From: Tiliqua scincoides | Lineage: Eukaryota > Chordata > Lepidosauria > Squamata > Scincidae | DNA length: 64,000 nucleotides | Direction: 5' to 3' | Assembly: GCF_035046505.1 (NCBI RefSeq) | Contig: NC_089822.1 | Location: 267,665,024-267,729,023 of the forward strand | Shown here: positions 1 to 9,799 of the stretch, piece by piece | Position numbering within the stretch: the stretch's first letter is position 1 | Layout of the letters: each line of letters opens with the position of its first letter | Program-made: the position numbers and the translations under genes | Notes under the pieces: generated by a model | The model's input: only the letters and a program-made list of their open reading frames with translations | The model's database searches: none | What the model was told of the DNA's origin: nothing

Positions 1-86
1 TGAGCTGATCAAAGGCACTGGCTTAGCTCTGCCCTCTGCTCCATCAGGGTGTGGCTGGATCCTGGTCCTAGTTTGGCGGGGTTTTG
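1..86 (+). other. Unit A exon 1, 3' part (non-coding)
   Basis: This matches exon 1 of units B, C and D. It ends at a donor-like TTTTG|GTGAGTG, with GT at 87-88. The upstream ZNF143-type promoter motif seen in the other units falls outside the window. I infer a non-coding first exon because no conserved reading frame runs through the copies. Confidence 0.5.
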
Positions 87-225
87 GTGAGTGAAAGGGA
101 AGATTTTGAGCAGCTAAAGAGGAGAACTGGTAAGACTGGTAGTGGGCAGTAATTCCACTTTGCTTGCTAGCCAGGAGGGGGGTGGTGGTATGGTTTTGGA
201 GTAAATTTCTTATCTTTGATTGCAG

Positions 226-263
226 TTAAAGAAACCTGCTTCATTCCTGAAGGGCAGAACCCA
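226..263 (+). other. Unit A exon 2, 38 bp (predicted)
   Basis: A pyrimidine-rich TTTGATTGCAG acceptor ends at 225 and a CCCA|GTAAGTT donor starts at 264. They bracket 38 bp that are conserved in units B (10046-10083), C (37693-37730) and D (44553-44590), and in a stray copy at 7538-7575. Splice signals this good on both sides in every copy support a real small exon, probably 5' UTR. Confidence 0.5.
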
Positions 264-1304
264 GTAAGTTGGAAACAGACGGGAAGCTCCCAAAAGTGCA
301 TTCTCCAGCCCGCAAAATAGTTTAACACTGAATTTTATTTGGTTGCCATCTTACTGAAGGGTGTTATGAAAACAAGGAAGGGTGTGGTGGACATCACTTG
401 GCCTAACAAAAAAGAAAGAGAAAACTTCTGTCTGCCTCTTAAGGGTTCTAAGGAGATTTAGCACTTGTAGGGAAAGAGAAGGAGCCCATCAGGGATTAAA
501 ATGGAAACTCCAGCTTCACAGGGAGTAAACCTCTGAATGCCAGTGCTGGAGGGCAATAGGGCGAGAGGGAGCTGCACCCTTCTTCTGCTTTTAATGCCTT
601 TCAGGCATAGGGTGGCCACTGTGCAAAGCAGGGTGGATGGAGACTGGGTGGAGCACAGCTCTGACCCAGCAGGGCTCTTCTCATGAGTTTGAGTTCTCAC
701 AGGCAGACCTCTTGATCTGCAGGACTGTGGCATTGTGTCCCTTCAAGCTACACCTTGGAACTATGAGGGGCTTGTAAGGAAGTGGCAGACTGTCTTGAGA
801 TGTGTTGCAAGAGATGCCCTTCTGGGGGGAGCCTTAGAAGAGCCACCCTGGAGCAGGCCGAGGTCCAGCTGGTCCAGCTTCCTGTACTTGCACTGGCTCA
901 CCAGCTGCCTTGAGAGCCACTGAAGATACCAGATCCTGTTTCCACTCCCTTGCATCTGACATGTTAGAGGAAGTCTGCTTCTAAAGCCTATAGATTGCAC
1001 ATACTCATCATGGCTTGTTTCCAGTGATGGACTTTTCCTTCTTAAATCATTCCAATTCCCTTTGAAAGGCATCTGGACCAGGTGTCATAGCTACAGCCTG
1101 TGGTAAGGAGCTGCACAGATTAATTACAGTCTGGGGCACCTGGAAGGCTGCTGAAACAACCTTCCCTTGGCTTGTCCCCAGTATGGATTCAGGTGATGCC
1201 ACTGGTCACTTCTTGGTAGTCGTTCCCTCTAGTTCTGTTTCTGCTATTATTTATCAGAAAAGAGCTCAGAATGGAAATCTTGACCACCCTTTGCTTTTTT
1301 CTAG
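264..1304. other. Intronic unit sequence, no gene seen
   Basis: This is unit backbone shared with 10084-10920 and 44591-45250 and largely deleted from unit C. The short open frames here on both strands are not conserved between copies. I recognise no domain, RNA gene or complete transposon. Confidence 0.6.
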
Positions 1305-1490
1305 AGCACTGATTCTCAGACTGTGGGTCAAGACCCACTAGGTGGGTTGCGAGCCAATTGCAGGTGGGTCCCCCTTCATTTCAATATTTTATTTTTAATA
1401 TGTTACACTTGATGCTACCACGGTATGCATTTGAGTAAATGTTACAGACCTTTACTTTGAACAAGCTACTTCACATAGTCTTTTAACAAT
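1305..1490. repeat. Squamate-type dispersed repeat (DNA-transposon-like), copy A
   Basis: The block begins with a TGTGGGTCAAGACCCACTAG-type palindromic stretch followed by an A/T-rich part. It is also present at 10921-11115, 38048-38225 and 45258-45440, so it predates the unit duplication. I recall closely similar sequence from many lizard loci; the class (probably hAT-like) is an inference. Confidence 0.45.
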
Positions 1491-1495
1491 GATAG

Positions 1496-1700
1496 CAGTG
1501 GCATAGCTAGCGGGGGTGGGGAGGTCTACCCCAGGTACCAGCCTTGGGGGGGGGGGTGATGCCACAAATGACCCAACAGCACTCACCTGGTGGAGGTTAG
1601 GAATAACCCCATCATGCCATAGACCAGTGGATGTGGAATTTTCAGCAGAATGCAATGGAAGAACCTGAGCAAAATACCTCCCTGCAGGCCTGCCCCTGGG
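1496..1700. mobile_element. hAT-like terminal sequence, CAGTGGCATAGCTAG end (fragment)
   Basis: It starts with CAGTGGCATAGCTAGCGGGG, a typical hAT terminus. The same end occurs in units B (about 11117), C (about 38230) and D (about 45446, CAGTGGCGTAGCTAGC). No matching right terminus was found in A-C, which look internally deleted. Unit D keeps about 950 bp more, to about 46580. Confidence 0.4.
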
Positions 1701-2244
1701 ACTGCCCTCACTCCCCCCCCCCCCCGGAAAGTTTCCCTCCCACCTTCCGCAGAGCCTTGCATCGGCCAAGCTCGGCCACTGCAAAGCACCCCGTGAAGAC
1801 AGCGTGGAGGCTGGATTCAGCCTCCATGGACCAGCGCATGTCCCTGTGCTGGCCCAGCCAAATCCCAAGAAGGCGCAAATGTGCATTACAGCATGTTTGC
1901 AACCCTCTTGGGCCGGCACAAGGGACTTGAAATGTGTGGCCGTTGTTCTTGACCAAGTGTCACTTGAAGTTGCCTCCTTCCTCCCTCTGTCTTCAGGTGG
2001 CCTCAGTCCCCTGGTTCATTTTCTGGCTGAATTCAGTGGCCTGTTCAGCCCCGGCCCATCCTGAGGCCACCTCATGTGGCCACCAGCAGCAGATGGCGAG
2101 GGGTCCAAGTGGGGGCCAACTCAGGGTGCTATTCACCCCACCAGCACCAATGTGCCACCACCTCACTGATCTGCTTCCCACTCACTCAAGCAAGAAGCGG
2201 GTAATTCCGCTGCTTACAGTGAACTTTCTACAATGGTGTGCTGT
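1700..2244. other. Unit sequence upstream of the hairpin
   Basis: Conserved between units A, B, C and D, and recognisable in diverged unit E (62442-62700). A CTCTGTCTTCAG acceptor-like site sits at about 1987-1998, so a spliced exon could begin here. No reading frame is shared by all copies and no KRAB or SCAN motif is seen. Confidence 0.4.
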
Positions 2245-2321
2245 GTGGGACTTCTGGTTTCATTGACAGGTTTTCATTTATAGCAGCTGCCTGTCCCTGT
2301 CAATGAAACCAGAGGTCCCAC
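2245..2321 (+). other. Conserved 26-bp-stem hairpin, unit A
   Basis: The left arm 2245-2270 and right arm 2296-2321 are reverse complements over 26 positions, with a single G-U wobble and a 25-nt loop. The arms contain TGGTTTCATTGACAGG and its complement. Copies lie at 27036-27112 and 38821-38897; in unit D (47150-47740) the left arm is split by an inserted repeat. Transcribed, it would fold into a pre-miRNA-sized stem-loop. Whether it is expressed or processed cannot be told from sequence. Confidence 0.7.
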
Positions 2322-2922
2322 ATGTCCATGTTTCCTGCCAGTGCATGAGGATCACGGTGAGGAATTTGGTAGACCTGAGATGGCATCGGGTGGCGATCTG
2401 AGCCAAATGTTGACCATCGGACAGGTTTGTATGGATGCAAGTTGTCCAGGTACCCAGATCCAAATTGATCACGCAGCCCTCATGCTAGTTGACCTCTGCA
2501 GCCTTGCTCATTTGGGGACCAAGTGCCTGAGTCCTGCTTCCATCTGAACCTGCCTGGGGGTAACATCTGGTCAGAGGTTCTCTTCTATGCCCCATCACCA
2601 TCCAGCCTGCATCCAACTGGGATGTGGTAGAGAGTTCCCTCTGTGGCCAGCCCAAAATGGGGGAACAGCCTCCTGAGGAGATGTTGCCTTGCTCCCTTCT
2701 TGGGAGACTCTTCATCATACTACCGTGGTGGGGTTGTGAATTCCTGTGGATATTTGCAATGTGCTGGTGTTGTGCCTACTTTGTGTTGCTTGCCTTGAGT
2801 GCTGACAGAAAAAGCTTGGAGAAAAATACACGTACAGGGAGAATGTTCATTATGCAGTCGATCAGTTCTGAGTTGGGAACCAAGAGTCTTGTGGCCCAGG
2901 ACTATGGGCCAAAGCAGGGCCA

Positions 2923-3028
2923 GTAAGTAGGCAGGGGTAGAATTGCCCTCTTCCATGTAACCCTCCCCATGCAAGCCTCCCCAAGGCACCCTACTCTGTC
3001 CTGAAATAGACTCTGTCTTCTCCTGCAG
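2923..3028 (+). other. 106-bp intron before zinc-finger exon, gene 1
   Basis: Donor GGGCCA|GTAAGTAGG at 2923 and acceptor TTCTCCTGCAG ending at 3028. The same 106-bp intron is present in unit C (39500-39605) and unit D (48344-48449). In unit B it has grown to 1,637 bp (29186-30822) because a hAT element is inserted. Conservation of both splice sites supports a true intron. Confidence 0.6.
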
Positions 3029-3119
3029 GTGGCAGCTGGAAGTTCCTCCTCCACTGTCCAGAAGGCTCCATCTGACCTCAGACAGGAAGAGGACAGGGAG
3101 CTGAGTCTCTTACATAAGG

Positions 3120-4805
3120 ATGGAGAAGAAATGGAGACCCTTCAGGGCTTGGGAAAGCCCAAGACGAGAAGAAGAAAACCCCACAGAAGAAAAGATGGAG
3201 AAATTGATTCCTTGTCTGGGAGGAGCCCTCCAGAAACAAGAAAAACAGACAGAAGAGAGGGGGAGTGAGCATCCTGGCAGCATCCCCACAGAGGCAAAGC
3301 TCAACGAAGCCTTGTTGCTTGTGGAGAGCTCCAATCAGACCAGCACTTCTGCATGTGTAACACCCGGCACAGGGGAAAAACCATACATATGTTTGGAGTG
3401 TGGAAAGAGCTTCAGCCGGAAACAGTCCCTTAATATACATAAAAAAATCCACCCAGGACTGAGACAACATCAATGTTCTGAGTGTGGAAAGAGATTCAGC
3501 CAGAAACAAGGCCTTCAAAGACATCAGAAGATTCACACAGGAGAAAAACCTTATGGGTGCTCTTACTGTGGCAAGAGTTTTAACCGAAAATCAAACCTTA
3601 ATACACATCAAATAATCCACAAAGGAGTCAACCCTTATAAATGTTCTGTGTGTGGTAAGACCTTCAGGTACAAAGCCAACCTGGGAGCACATGAAACCAT
3701 TCACACAGGAGTGACACCTTATCAAAACATTCACACAGGAGAGACACCTTATAAATGTTCTGTGTGTGGAAAGAGCTTCAGCCAGAAACAGACCCTTAAT
3801 AGACATCAAAAAATCCACACAGGACAGAAACATCAATGTTCTGAGTGTGGAAAGAGATTCAGCCAGAAAGAAGGCCTTAAAAGACATCAAAAAACTCACA
3901 CAGGAGAGAAATCCTATCAATGTTCTGAGTGTGGAAAGAGATTCAGCCGGAAAAAAGGCCTTAAAATACATCAGAAGATTCACACTGAAGAAAAACCTTA
4001 TGGGTGCTCTCACTGTGGCAAGAGTTTTAACCAAAAATCAAACCTTACTGTACATCAAATAATCCACAAAGGAGTCAAACCTTATAAATGTTCTGTGTGT
4101 GAAAAGAGCTTCAGGTATAAAGTCAGCCTTAGAGCACATCAAAACATTCACACAGGAGAGGCACCTTATAAATGTTCTGTGTGTGGGAAGAGCTACAGGT
4201 ACAAAGTCAGCCTGAGAAGACATCAAAACAGTCACACAGGAGAGAAACCCTATAAATGCTCTCACTGTGGCAAGAGCTTTAACCAGAAAGAAAACCTCGC
4301 TGTACACCAAAGAATCCACAAAGGAGTCAAACCTTATAAATGTTCTGTCTGCAGAAAGAGCTACAGGTACAAAGGCAGCCTTAGAAGACATCAAAACAGT
4401 CACACTGGAGAGAAACTTTATCAATGTTCTTTGTGTGGAGAGAACTTCAGGTACAAACAAACACTTAGAAGACATGAAAAAATTCACACAGGAGACAATC
4501 CTAATCAATGTTCTCTGTGTGATAAGAGCTTCAGGCACAGAACAACCCTTGCAATACATCAGAAGATTCACACAGGAGATAAACCTTATAAGTGTTCAGA
4601 GTGTGGAAATAGCTACAGGTACAAAAAAAACCTTAAATATCATCAAAACCTTCACAAAAGTGGGAAACTATATAAATGCTCCATGTGTGAAAGGACCTTC
4701 AGCTGCAGTGAAAACCTTAAGCGACATCAAAGAGCTCACAAGGAGCAGGACGAGAGTGTCCCATGCAGCAGCAAGAGCTTGGGTCAGGAATGGAGCCCTG
4801 AGTAA
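3120..4805 (+). CDS. C2H2 zinc-finger protein, 16 fingers (gene 1)
   Basis: Predicted 561-residue nuclear DNA-binding protein, likely a transcription regulator. Residues 1-88 are a charged leader (it starts MEKKWRPFRAW) without KRAB or SCAN. From residue 89 there are 16 complete C-X2-C-X12-H-X3-H fingers. After the fourth, a remnant YQNIHTGETP marks an in-frame loss of 54 bp relative to gene 4 (junction near 3724). Fingers of the FNQK type are joined to the next by HKGVKP or HKGVNP instead of TGEKP. The start at 3120 has A at -3 and G at +4; an in-frame TGA lies at 3102-3104, so the acceptor-proximal frame from 3029 (VAAGSSSSTVQK) does not enter the fingers. The tail reads ESVPCSSKSLGQEWSPE. 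Closest relative here is gene 4. Confidence 0.85.
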   Translation: MEKKWRPFRAWESPRREEENPTEEKMEKLIPCLGGALQKQEKQTEERGSEHPGSIPTEAKLNEALLLVESSNQTSTSACVTPGTGEKPYICLECGKSFSRKQSLNIHKKIHPGLRQHQCSECGKRFSQKQGLQRHQKIHTGEKPYGCSYCGKSFNRKSNLNTHQIIHKGVNPYKCSVCGKTFRYKANLGAHETIHTGVTPYQNIHTGETPYKCSVCGKSFSQKQTLNRHQKIHTGQKHQCSECGKRFSQKEGLKRHQKTHTGEKSYQCSECGKRFSRKKGLKIHQKIHTEEKPYGCSHCGKSFNQKSNLTVHQIIHKGVKPYKCSVCEKSFRYKVSLRAHQNIHTGEAPYKCSVCGKSYRYKVSLRRHQNSHTGEKPYKCSHCGKSFNQKENLAVHQRIHKGVKPYKCSVCRKSYRYKGSLRRHQNSHTGEKLYQCSLCGENFRYKQTLRRHEKIHTGDNPNQCSLCDKSFRHRTTLAIHQKIHTGDKPYKCSECGNSYRYKKNLKYHQNLHKSGKLYKCSMCERTFSCSENLKRHQRAHKEQDESVPCSSKSLGQEWSPE

Positions 4806-5520
4806 TGCCATGTGACTCTCTGGGACATGGATACAGTTTCAACCACAGCACAGCAATTCCTTCCTCTATTTTAAAGTAGCCACACAGTGCTGAAAATCCT
4901 GTCTCAATACCCTGATCAGTTTAGGGTCCTGCACTTTGAACCTTGCAAGGTAGCTTCACAGGCTAAATGGCTGTGCTATATGGAACTAGCAGCCTAAAGA
5001 TTTGTGGTGTCTGGGTAGTTTTTTTTTTTTTCAGTGAAATGTTTTAGTTGATTGTTTCACTGGTTTGTGTATTTTAACTGTATTTTCATTCTTTTTTGAC
5101 AATGTGGAGAAAAAAAGGGATATTTTAGCTTTTTCCACTGTTCAACTACAGCCATTGAGGCTTCCTCACAGTAGTGAAGCTGTGCAAAGATGGGAGTTCT
5201 GCTTTTCTGCTAACTTGGCTCAATTGGATTTAAGGAAATCTGACAGAGGACTGTGGGTGAAGATTCAATTCAGCTGTTTGATGACATGGAAAGAAGAGTT
5301 TTTGCAGTCAGTGGAAGTGGAAACTGTTTTATTTAGTTTTCTAAAGATTAGTTTTTTTAAGTAGGTTTCAAGCTGGGTTGGACATTATTTAAAAACAAAC
5401 TGGGATATAAACTTTTTACCTTAGAAATAATTGAAAGTAACTGGTTTTGAGGTACCCATTTTATCTGGTACTGGCTCGTCTTGATGTTGGAAAGTAAATG
5501 CTTGCTAATAAACGTATATT
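4806..5520 (+). promoter_or_regulatory. 3' UTR and polyadenylation signal, gene 1
   Basis: About 700 bp after the stop codon is conserved in all four units. An AATAAA at 5507-5512 is followed by a T-rich tract. The equivalent signals are 33176-33181, 41524-41529 and 51166-51171. Confidence 0.65.
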
Positions 5521-5973
5521 TTTTTTCTCTATGTATCCTTTTTATTCCGTTGCCAAAGGAATCAGTGCTGCTGAAACTTCACATAACCTGTAGTTTGTCC
5601 CTAGAGCAAGAAAAAGTTCATCCGTCCGTTAATAGCTTGCATAAAAAGTAGGATGATTCACTTGAAATGATGTTCATTCTTGGATGGTAAACATTTCTGC
5701 ACTTAAAAGTACCTGCTCTTGAACTCTGATGGTTCAGATTTTCTGGTTAATTGGCCATAACATTTGATAGAAAACAGATATTCAAGTGCAGTTTGTTTCA
5801 TTGCATTTTGCATTAAATTGCCTTTCCAATGATATATAACATGATGATGTTATTCATACATGCCAAGATTTTTCAAAATTGAGGTCACTAGTGTCATGCT
5901 CAGCAAGTTGCCCCCCTAAAGCTTGATGCCTGGTGCAACTGCTACCCCCTGCACCCCCTTACCTAAGCCACTG
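5521..5973. mobile_element. Right part of hAT-2 element, unit A
   Basis: Downstream sequence that ends CCTAAGCCACTG at 5973, followed by GTTCAGAG (5974-5981). Units B and C show this to be the right terminus of a hAT element with GTTCAGAG target duplication. In unit A the left end is deleted. Confidence 0.5.
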
Positions 5974-6724
5974 GTTCAGAGACACTACCCTTATTGGCTA
6001 CTCTGAGACCTTGGGAGAGTTCCAGTTGTGCAGCATCTTGTAAATGTGGGGAGCAGTACCATAGCTGGGGCGGCAGGATCAATATTCCAGATGCTGCATC
6101 ATGTGATGTCCGTGGCCTCTCCCACTTGCTGTTGGAGCCATTGAGAACGTAAGAAGAGCCCTGATGCATCAGGCCAGAGGCCCATCTAGTCCAGCTTCCT
6201 GTATGTCACAGCGGCCCACCAAATGCCCCAGGGAGCACACCAGATAACCTGTATCCTGGTGCCCTCCCTTGCATCTGACATAGCCCATTTCTAAGATCAG
6301 GAGGTTGCATATACACATCTTGGCTTGTAACCCATGATGTATTTTTCCTCCAGAAACTTGTCCAATCCCCTTTTAAAGGCATCCAGGCCAGATGCCATCA
6401 CCACATCCTGTGGCAAGGAGTTCCACAGACCAACCACATGCTGAGTAAAGAAATTTTTTCTTTTGTCTGTCCTAACCCGCCCAACACTCAATATTAGTGG
6501 ATGTCCCCTGGCTCTGGTGTAATGTGAGAGTGTAAAGAGCATCTCCCTATCCACTCTGTCCATCCCCTGCATAATTTTGTATCTCTCAGTCATGTCCCCC
6601 CTCAGGCGTCTCTTTTCTAGGCTGAAGAGGCCGAAACGCCGTAGCCTTTCCTCATAAGGAATGTGCCCCAGCCCAGGAATCATCTTAGTCGCTCTCTTTT
6701 GCACCTTTTCCTTTTCCACTATGT

Positions 6725-7415
6725 CAGGGCCTATGAGAGGAATTTTAGCAGGGGTTCAGAGTTTCTTCTGGGCCCCTTCCCAAAGGGGAAGAGAGGCAAT
6801 GGGGGGCAGGCAGATAGGGGACAAAATAGGGCAGAGGGGAGGGTGTTGACAGCCACAATATTCTTTGGAGCTCAGGTCTACTAGGCTTCTTCATGCAGAG
6901 CCCAGGTCTACCTGAACATGCAGCACTGGCAGCTAGATAAAGTCATATGGAAAACCAAACACACTCTTAAGTCTCTCTAAAATTTTTGAAATACAGAAAA
7001 TTGATTGCAGAAAATTAGCATCATCGTATTGAGGCTCACACTAGAATGGATCAATAGGAACTTCTGCAGCAGCTGTAACCCCACAGCTGGGTCTCTGAGC
7101 TTCTACACACTTCTTCATGGTTATGGGATTCACAAGACAAAGTGTAGCAGGCCACTTTCCTCCCAAATTTGACACTGTATTAAGGAGGGTCATGGATGCT
7201 TTCCTGGACCTGGTGTGTATAGTTTGCAGCAGCAATTAACACTGCATGCACAAAGATGTGCCCCAGCATTATGCGCTGGCAGTGAGTTCAGGTGAGATAG
7301 GAAAATGTCAGGTTCCAGGAACTTTCTGGGTCCCCCCTTTGGCTCCTGGGCCCCCCTTCTGACCCTGGGTTCGAATACAAGTTACTCCCTTTATCCCCCC
7401 CTCTCCTAGTCCCTG
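6725..7415. mobile_element. hAT-1 non-autonomous transposon nested in CR1, unit A
   Basis: The termini are CAGGGCCTATGAGAGG and, at the right end, CTCTCCTAGTCCCTG (inverted CAGGGACTAGGAGAG). A perfect 8-bp target duplication CACTATGT lies at 6717-6724 and 7416-7423. Eight-bp duplications and CAGGG ends are hAT hallmarks. At 691 bp with no transposase frame it is non-autonomous. Copies: 34829-35508, 43221-43908, 53879-54939. Confidence 0.85.
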
Positions 7416-7434
7416 CACTATGTCCTTTTTGAGA

Positions 7435-7822
7435 CGTTATTAACTTAATTTTATTTTAACTTAATTTTAACTGCTAGCCAGTTGTGGGTGGGGGGGGGGG
7501 TTATGGTTCTGGAGTAAATTCTTCTCTTTGATTGCAGTTACAGAAACCTGCTTCATTCCTGAAGGGCAGAACCCAGTAAGTTGGAAACAGACGGGAAGCT
7601 CCCAAGAGTGGATTCCCCAGGCCGCAAAACAGTTTAACACTTCATTTTATTTGGTTGTCCTCTTACTGAAGGGTGGTGTGAAATCAAGGAAGGGTGTGGT
7701 GGACATCACTTGGCCTACCAAAAAAGAATCAAAAGCTTTTGTCTGCCTCTTAATGGTTCTAAGAAGATTTAGCACTTGTAGCGGAAGAGAAGGAGCTGCA
7801 TCGTGGATTAAAACGGAACCAT
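7435..7822. repeat. Stray copy of unit intron/exon-2 segment inserted in CR1
   Basis: From about 7475, 350 bp match the start-of-unit sequence (compare 9973-10322), including exon 2 with both splice sites (7538-7575). The insert is flanked by a 14-bp direct repeat TGTCCTTTTTGAGA (7421-7434 and 7823-7836) belonging to the CR1. Its left edge is an A/T-rich stretch that reads as an A-rich tail on the minus strand. It is absent from the CR1 of units B, C and D. Confidence 0.7.
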
Positions 7823-8636
7823 TGTCCTTTTTGAGATGTGGTGACCAGGACACAATACTCCAGGTGTGGCCTTACCATTGATTTGTACAACGGCATTATA
7901 ATACTAACCGTTTTGTTCTCAAAGCCTTTTCTAATGATCCCAAGCATAGAATTGGCCTTCTTCACTGACACCGCACACGGAGGTTGACACTTTCATCAAG
8001 CTGTCCACCACCACCCCAAGATCTGTCTCCTGATCTGCCACAGACAGCTCAGAACCCATCAGCCTATATGTGATGTTTTGATTTTTTGCCCCAATGTGCA
8101 TGACTTTACACTTACTTACATTGAAGTGCATCTGCCATTTTGCTTCCCATTCTGCCAGTTTGGAGAGATCCTTCTGGAGCTCCTCACACATCTGAACTTC
8201 ACCACTCAGAAAAGTTTGGTGTCGTCTGCAAACTTGCCACCTCGCTGCTCACCATTGTCTCCAGGTCATTTATAAAGAGGTTGAAGAGCACCAGTCCCAG
8301 GACAGATCCTTGGGGCACACCGCTTTTCTCCTCTCTCCATTGTGAAATTGCCCATTGACACCCACGCTCTGTTTCCTGGTCTTCAACCAGTTTTCAATCC
8401 ATGAGAGGACCTGTCCTCTAATTCCCTGACTGTGGAGTTTTTTCAGTAGCTTTTGGTGAGGAACCCTGTCGAACGCCTTCTGAAAGTCCAGATATATAAT
8501 GTCTACGGGTTCTCCCACATCCACATTCCTGTTGACCTTTTCAAAGAATTCTAAAAGGTTTGTGAGGCAAGACTTACCCTTACAGAAGCCAGGCTGATTC
8601 TCCCTCCTGCATGTCATTTTGATAACACCTGGAGCC

Positions 8637-9330
8637 TTAACTGAAGACCCTCCCTGTGCACCAGTGTTTATAGCAACCAGTGAATACAGGAAACCACTTT
8701 CCAAGGTCAGATTCCAGACCCACCAACCACACTGTCCTATGCCCTGATCCTACAGGCACTTCCTTCTGCAGAAAACCGGGGCAGCCTATGCAGCACATTC
8801 CACTTTCCAAGTCCAGATCACACAGGACCGGGCCAGCCGTGGAGCCCGATGAAATGGCTGCAGACTGGCCAGAGGCCTGCTCCCTGCACCAGCCCGCTGC
8901 CTCCCCAGCCACCAATATGCACTCTGAGCTGCTTCTTGATTGGAGGGAGAGAGGAGGAGGGAGACTGGAGAGCTGCAGAAACTCTGCTTTTTGTACAGTG
9001 CTGCAGTGAGGAGGCAGCGAGACTGGAGGAGAACAGAGAGGGGTTCCGCTGCTCCTCTGCCCCCTGCCACCTGCTTCGCCCTGCCCAGCCGCCTCTTCAT
9101 ACTGGCTGGGAGTGGAAGAACTTTCTGCGCCCAGGATGCCCTGCTTGGAAGAAGGAGACACCAGAGCAGCTGGGGGAGGGGGGGAAATGGGGCACCTCAT
9201 CTTTGAAACAGGTTTGGCAGGCGAGGTGGCAGCAGTGGCAGGTGTGCCCCCCTTCATGCATGTGCACAAAAAAGAGGAGAGTTGGGGGGACCACCTCACC
9301 CTGATCTGGCCTGAGCTCACATAACCCTGA
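8637..9330. repeat. Unclassified unit segment shared by units A and B only
   Basis: This matches 36319-36970 closely and is absent from unit C, which has lost everything between the equivalents of about 8080 and 9540. GC-rich open frames exist on both strands, but none keeps its frame between the copies. I do not recognise a protein or transposon. Confidence 0.5.
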
Positions 9331-9737
9331 TATATGTCTGAATCCTAATGGCAGCACCAGGTGTCCCAGCAGTGACTCTCACCAGCCCATGCCAGGGCCT
9401 TTGCCTGGTTTCTCATCAAGTGCAAGTGGTGGAATATCCTCAGCATGTTCTGAAGGGGAGGCTGGACGTGGTGCTCACCTCCCACATCCGATCCAGATAT
9501 AACATCCGGCTGTCTGATTGGCAGGATGCTGGTCCTCTTGCTTGCGTCCTGGTAAGAGAAATCCCTGCTGAGTTAGGACACGCCTTTGAGCTCCACAAAC
9601 ACCATCAACACCTCCACCTCTTGCTTGGCTCTCTACCAGCCATGGTTCATAATTATCTCAATTTATGAGAGCTGTTGGGTTCCTTGACTTGGGGCTGTTG
9701 GGCTCCTCCATGCAGGCCAGGTGTCTTCTTCAGGTGA
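9331..9737. other. Upstream flank of unit B promoter
   Basis: Conserved with 36980-37384, and in part with 44170-44256. A 106-codon open frame (9348-9668, +) is not preserved in the unit B/C counterpart and matches nothing I know. I treat it as non-coding promoter flank. Confidence 0.5.
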
Positions 9738-9755
9738 ACTACAATTCCCAGGAGG
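9738..9755 (+). promoter_or_regulatory. ZNF143/Staf-type promoter motif, unit B
   Basis: ACTACAATTCCCAGGAGG is very close to the known ZNF143 (Staf) consensus ACTACAATTCCCAGCATG. It lies about 165 bp upstream of the exon 1 donor at 9904 and is conserved at 37385-37402 and 44257-44274. Such motifs mark TATA-less vertebrate promoters just upstream of the start site, so it probably drives zinc-finger gene 2. Confidence 0.7.
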
Positions 9756-9799
9756 CCTTGCAAATCCCAAATGACAAACAGCTGGCTTCTGCTACTCTA

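Larger units (their letters stand above)
6146..8636 (-). mobile_element. CR1/L3-group LINE, 5'-truncated, minus strand, unit A
   Basis: The 3' end (TTCTTACGTT-type tail, complement) is at about 6146. Reading leftward on the minus strand it encodes fragments of CR1 reverse transcriptase: a thumb/C-terminal part with SVGRVRTDKRKNFFTQ and WNSLPQDVV at 6297-6719, and upstream parts at 7931-8191 and 8270-8704. It is interrupted by a hAT at 6725-7415 and by a duplicated unit segment at 7435-7822, and its frame is broken. Copies sit at the same place in units B, C and D, so insertion predates the duplications. Confidence 0.85.

Noticed and set aside
2624-2926. 100-codon open frame ending at the 106-bp intron donor
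   Set aside because: Its frame does not join either frame of the zinc-finger exon, and the unit copies differ by indels. Probably untranslated.
1-3120. KRAB or SCAN domain upstream of the zinc-finger exons
   Set aside because: I looked in all frames of the unit backbone for VTFEDVAV-, DVMLENY- and SCAN-like motifs and found none. They could lie in exons outside the units.
3078-4571. Antisense open frames opposite the zinc-finger exons (also 30205-32256, 39655-40617, 48499-50217)
   Set aside because: They mirror the repeated 84-bp finger codons and carry no domain; they are shadows of the sense genes.
8637-9320. Overlapping GC-rich open frames on both strands, 104-227 codons
   Set aside because: The counterpart at 36271-37007 has indels that change the frames; low-complexity Ser/Pro/Leu composition suggests chance.
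9348-9668. 106-codon open frame upstream of the unit B promoter
   Set aside because: The frame is not preserved in the unit B/C counterpart at about 37005-37325 and it resembles no known protein.
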